Shown: one piece after another, positions 61,565 through 64,000 of the stretch
How the letters are laid out: every line of letters begins with the position of its first letter
How positions within the stretch are numbered: the first letter of the stretch is position 1
DNA from: CATOSP01 sp965204715
GTDB taxonomy: Bacteria; Chloroflexota; Dehalococcoidia; Lucifugimonadales; UBA3495
Length of the DNA: 64,000 nucleotides
Reading direction: 5' to 3'
Assembly: GCA_965204715.1 (NCBI GenBank)
Contig: OZ242009.1
Span: 620,001 to 684,000, forward strand
Made by a program: the position numbers and the translations under genes
Notes under the pieces: model-generated
Databases searched by the model: none
The model's input: the letters and a program-made list of their open reading frames with translations, nothing else
What the model was told of the DNA's origin: nothing

Positions 61565-61942
61565 TTAGACGAGACTCTCAACGTTCTGGATATATTCCAA
61601 GGTTGAACGTATAAGAATCTCCGTGTCATCCAACGGATCACATTGCCCGTCATAAAAGCAGTCGCCATGAAGGAATCTAATCCTCTCAGCATATCCCCTG
61701 GACAGTATATCAGTGTCCGGATATTGCCTTCTGAGCCGCCGGAATGATTTGTTCGTCTCTGAAGATGTTGGAGGCAATTCACCCGTCTTTGACAGAATCA
61801 GGGCGTCGGTAGCCCGCTTGGTGGCACACCAAGCCTTTTCAGCGGCGTCTCTTATGTCGCCAGCTTCCAGCCGCTCCAATGCACTGGCATAAAGCGAGCG
61901 AGCATCCTCAAAAATCTCCTGGACCCGGTCAGTTGCTACCAA
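61565..61942 (-). CDS. HEPN-like small helical protein
   Basis: 125 residues from a TTG at 61942, chosen because AAAGGAG lies 8 nt upstream and translation then begins (M)VATDRVQEIF, the same as the paralogue at 24514. Mostly helical; AAEKAWCATKRATDALILSK is the core block. The C-terminal half is intact (GDCFYDGQCD to the end), unlike the 24.5-kb copy. HEPN-type proteins are often paired with nucleotidyltransferases in toxin-antitoxin systems, but no such partner is visible here. Family assignment is tentative. Confidence 0.65.
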   Translation of the reverse strand: MVATDRVQEIFEDARSLYASALERLEAGDIRDAAEKAWCATKRATDALILSKTGELPPTSSETNKSFRRLRRQYPDTDILSRGYAERIRFLHGDCFYDGQCDPLDDTEILIRSTLEYIQNVESLV

Positions 61943-62146
61943 TGCGACGCTCCTTTTGCAGGTTGGTCCGACAGCATTGTAACACCGGATTGCAACACCA
62001 AGCGGCGCATGCGCGGCCATACTACCCGGTACAGGCGCTTCCCGGCTCGCCCGCCAAGCGGTTGCGCCCCTCAGCGGGCCGCCTTACACTGTCCGCGTTT
62101 CGGACCCGGAAAATCCACCCCGGAAAATCCACTATGGAGGCGCGCC

Positions 62147-62932
62147 ATGAGCGAACTGGACGACCGCTACGAACGCGGGCAGGAAACCCGGAGGATGTTC
62201 GGCGGCGGGCAAATCACCGGCGGGTCGTCGCCGGGGGCGTGGGACATTGCGCCCGACCTGGAGAGGATACTTGGCGAGGCCCTGTTCGGCACCATCTGGA
62301 AGCGTCCCGCCCTGACGCCGGCGCAGCGGGAGATGATTACCCTCTCATGCCTCATCGTCATGAACCGCGAAGTGCAGTTGAAGCGGCACCTGGGCAACGC
62401 GCTGAACATAGGGTTGACGCCGGAGCAGGTCGTGGAGCTGATCATTCACGACACCTGGTACGGCGGAGCGCCCGCGGGCATCCAGGCGCTGACCCTGTGC
62501 AAGCAGGTCTTCGAGGAGCGCGGGATAGACTTCACGCCGGCCCGCATCCACGATGCCAACGAAGACCCGGACAGCCTGTTCCAGCGGGGCGACGAGTTCC
62601 GGCGCAGCTACATGGGCACGACCCCGGCGGCACGTCCCGCCCCTCCGACGGAAGCCGAGAGGGAGCTGGGCCGCATCACCGGGGAATACTACTGGGGCGC
62701 GACCTGGACCCGGCCGGGTCTCGACCTTCCCAGCCGCTGCCTCTGCACCATGACCTGCCTTGCCGCGTTGGGCCGGGAGGGTCCCCTGCGGAGCCACATC
62801 CGCGGCGCGCTGAACATCGGGTTTACCAGGGACCAGGTCATTGAGGTGTTCGGCCACATGACGCTGTACGCCGGGATACCCTTCGCCCGCGGCGCGATGG
62901 ACATCGCCAACGAGATTTTCGCCAGCGGGTGA
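62147..62932 (+). CDS. Carboxymuconolactone decarboxylase family protein, two-domain
   Basis: 261 residues with two CMD/AhpD-like helical domains: the first at about 50-115 (LTPAQREMITLSCLIVMNRE, then HLGNALNIGLTPEQVVELI), the second at about 170-240 (LCTMTCLAALGRE, HIRGALNIGFTRDQVIEV). No CxxC is present, so AhpD-like peroxidase activity is unlikely. The ATG at 62147 follows GGAGG. Such proteins process lactones or act in aromatic and terpenoid breakdown; here it fits the general theme of organic-acid degradation. Confidence 0.9.
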   Translation: MSELDDRYERGQETRRMFGGGQITGGSSPGAWDIAPDLERILGEALFGTIWKRPALTPAQREMITLSCLIVMNREVQLKRHLGNALNIGLTPEQVVELIIHDTWYGGAPAGIQALTLCKQVFEERGIDFTPARIHDANEDPDSLFQRGDEFRRSYMGTTPAARPAPPTEAERELGRITGEYYWGATWTRPGLDLPSRCLCTMTCLAALGREGPLRSHIRGALNIGFTRDQVIEVFGHMTLYAGIPFARGAMDIANEIFASG

Positions 62933-63028
62933 AGAGGCCGCCGGGCATGTGGGGCGTGTTCAGGGGTTACGTGTTCAGGGGGTTAAGGGAGGGCGCCGGG
63001 ACCGGCGGCAGCAGGTATCGCCCCTTTC

Positions 63029-63880
63029 CTAGCCCCGGGTGGCCCAGGCCCCCGCTTCCACCGCGGTCAGGAAGTCAAGCACCGTACTGTTGAACAGCGC
63101 GGGTTCCTCCAGGTTGATGGCGTGGCCGCTCTGGGGGAACATCGCCAGGCCGCTGCCGGGAATGCACCGTTTCATAAACAGCATGGGCTCGATGCAGGGC
63201 TCGTCCTCGTCGCCCACCATCAGCAGCGTCGGCACAGTCATCCGGCGCATCTCCTCCTCCAGTTGGAACACCGTCGGCCGCTTCAGTTGAACTCCCTGCG
63301 TCATCAGCGCCGACCCCCTGGCCGAGTGGGCCGCCAGCCCGGCCCGGAACTTCTCCCATCCTGCCGGGTCCTTGCGTTGGAACTGTACCCGCGTCGGCCC
63401 GCTGGCGTACGCATCGGCAAACGCGCCAATGCCCTCCGACTGCAATCGTTGTACGTTTTGCCTGAAGGCTTCCACGTGATGCTCCCGGTCCGTGGACCCC
63501 GTGCCGGTGGCCGCCGCCACCAGCGCCCGGCACATCTCCGGGTGGGCAATGGCGAAACTGACCGCGGTTGCTGCCCCCATCGACAGGCCGGCAACGTATG
63601 CCCGGTCGACGCCCAGGTGCCTCAGCAGCTCCCGCATGTCGGCGACCAGCCGATTCTGCGAGTAGGCTCCGGGGTCCTCGGGCACGTCCGAAGGCGGATA
63701 GCCCCGGTGGCAATAGGTGATCACCCGGTAGCGCCGGGCAAAGAAATTGACCTGCGGCTCCCAGCTTGTTATGTCTCCCGCGAATTCGTGGGAGAATAGG
63801 AGCGGCAGGCCCTGTCCCGCAACCTGGTAGTGAATGTTCACGCCGTCACCGGCGGCAAAAGCGCCACTTACGGTTGGCAT
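63029..63880 (-). CDS. Alpha/beta hydrolase
   Basis: 283-residue alpha/beta hydrolase of the 3-oxoadipate enol-lactonase-like kind. LFSHEFAGDITSW is the oxyanion region (HE for the usual HG), GLSMGAATA carries the nucleophile S100, GDEDEPCIE provides the Asp and PQSGHAINLEEP the His. The ATG at 63880 follows GGAGGAAGCG. Faces the CMD-like gene, whose homologues often act in the same lactone pathway. Confidence 0.9.
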   Translation of the reverse strand: MPTVSGAFAAGDGVNIHYQVAGQGLPLLFSHEFAGDITSWEPQVNFFARRYRVITYCHRGYPPSDVPEDPGAYSQNRLVADMRELLRHLGVDRAYVAGLSMGAATAVSFAIAHPEMCRALVAAATGTGSTDREHHVEAFRQNVQRLQSEGIGAFADAYASGPTRVQFQRKDPAGWEKFRAGLAAHSARGSALMTQGVQLKRPTVFQLEEEMRRMTVPTLLMVGDEDEPCIEPMLFMKRCIPGSGLAMFPQSGHAINLEEPALFNSTVLDFLTAVEAGAWATRG

Positions 63881-63970
63881 CGCTTCCTCCATCAATCGCC
63901 TCCTCCATCATCTGGAATAGCCCGGGAACAGGCCCGGCAAATAGTATCTTTACGCTGTAGAATACTCAAC

Positions 63971-64000
63971 ATGCCGGCAGTCAATCACCGGGCCAACGCG
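63971..64000 (+). CDS. Possible start of a gene running off the right edge
   Basis: ATG at 63971 opens a frame to the end of the window. A TAGAAT box at 63958-63963 ends 7 nt before it, the same spacing as for the gene at 37. Only ten codons are visible, so the product cannot be stated. Confidence 0.3.
   Translation, partial: MPAVNHRANA

Overview
The window looks like a chromosomal contig from an uncultured, GC-rich Chloroflexota, most plausibly a SAR202/Dehalococcoidia-type lineage. This is inference from content: four CaiB/BaiF CoA-transferases, many small hydrolases, a DUF3500 protein, a two-domain carboxymuconolactone decarboxylase-like protein, lipoproteins with Val/Lys/Glu 'KEVPVEK'-type stalks, a MoxR-DUF58-transglutaminase operon and frequent leaderless-type starts. 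There is no rRNA, phage or CRISPR. One tRNA is present.

Layout. 1-7.4 kb: a PH-like membrane protein, a minus-strand CoA-transferase / flavin-reductase-like / CoA-transferase cluster, a split thiamine-pyrophosphate decarboxylase, and a compact restriction-modification pair (NotI-like endonuclease plus D12-class adenine methylase) closed by a strong terminator. 7.4-16 kb: dienelactone hydrolase, DUF3500, a 660-residue polytopic membrane protein, and three extracytoplasmic thioredoxin-fold lipoproteins in one operon. 16.1-17.8 kb: an ISKra4-type insertion sequence with perfect inverted repeats and a 9-bp target duplication. 17.9-24.3 kb: MoxR / DUF58 / TgpA-like / Ogt / hydrolase operon. 24.5-28.4 kb: a HEPN-like gene with an internal stop, two more CoA-transferases, and tRNA-Met(CAT). 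28.5-30.8 kb: a DUF1538-DUF1538-PII-CBS operon. 30.8-39.5 kb: a polar amino-acid ABC transporter (Aap/Bzt type, minus strand) and a branched-chain amino-acid ABC transporter (Liv, plus strand), with its binding protein convergent at 39.9-41.4 kb. 41.5-53.6 kb: Baeyer-Villiger-type monooxygenase, deoxyribosyltransferase-like protein, Eis-like acetyltransferase, MidA-like methyltransferase, leucine-dehydrogenase-like enzyme, CDGSH and FmdB metal-site proteins, HicB-like protein, MazG and SppA. 53.8-57.4 kb: a cupin and a decayed zone (frameshifted protease, transposase fragment, GAF remnant). 57.9-64 kb: hydrolases, a Gfo/Idh/MocA oxidoreductase, an M24-fold protein, a second HEPN-like gene and a CMD-family protein.

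How it fits together: the cell appears to import amino acids by two ABC systems, deaminate branched-chain ones (leucine dehydrogenase-like), move CoA between organic acids (CaiB/BaiF set) and attack recalcitrant organics (monooxygenase, hydrolases, CMD, flavin reductase). The most unusual items are the NotI-like/adenine-methylase pair, a palindromic CCAGATCTGG repeat family that also sits inside coding sequences, the DUF1538-PII-CBS operon, a 124-bp tandem duplication at the junction of mazG and sppA, a HEPN-like paralogue interrupted by one TAA, and several enzymes with substituted catalytic residues. Family assignments were made by eye from sequence motifs; no database search was run.
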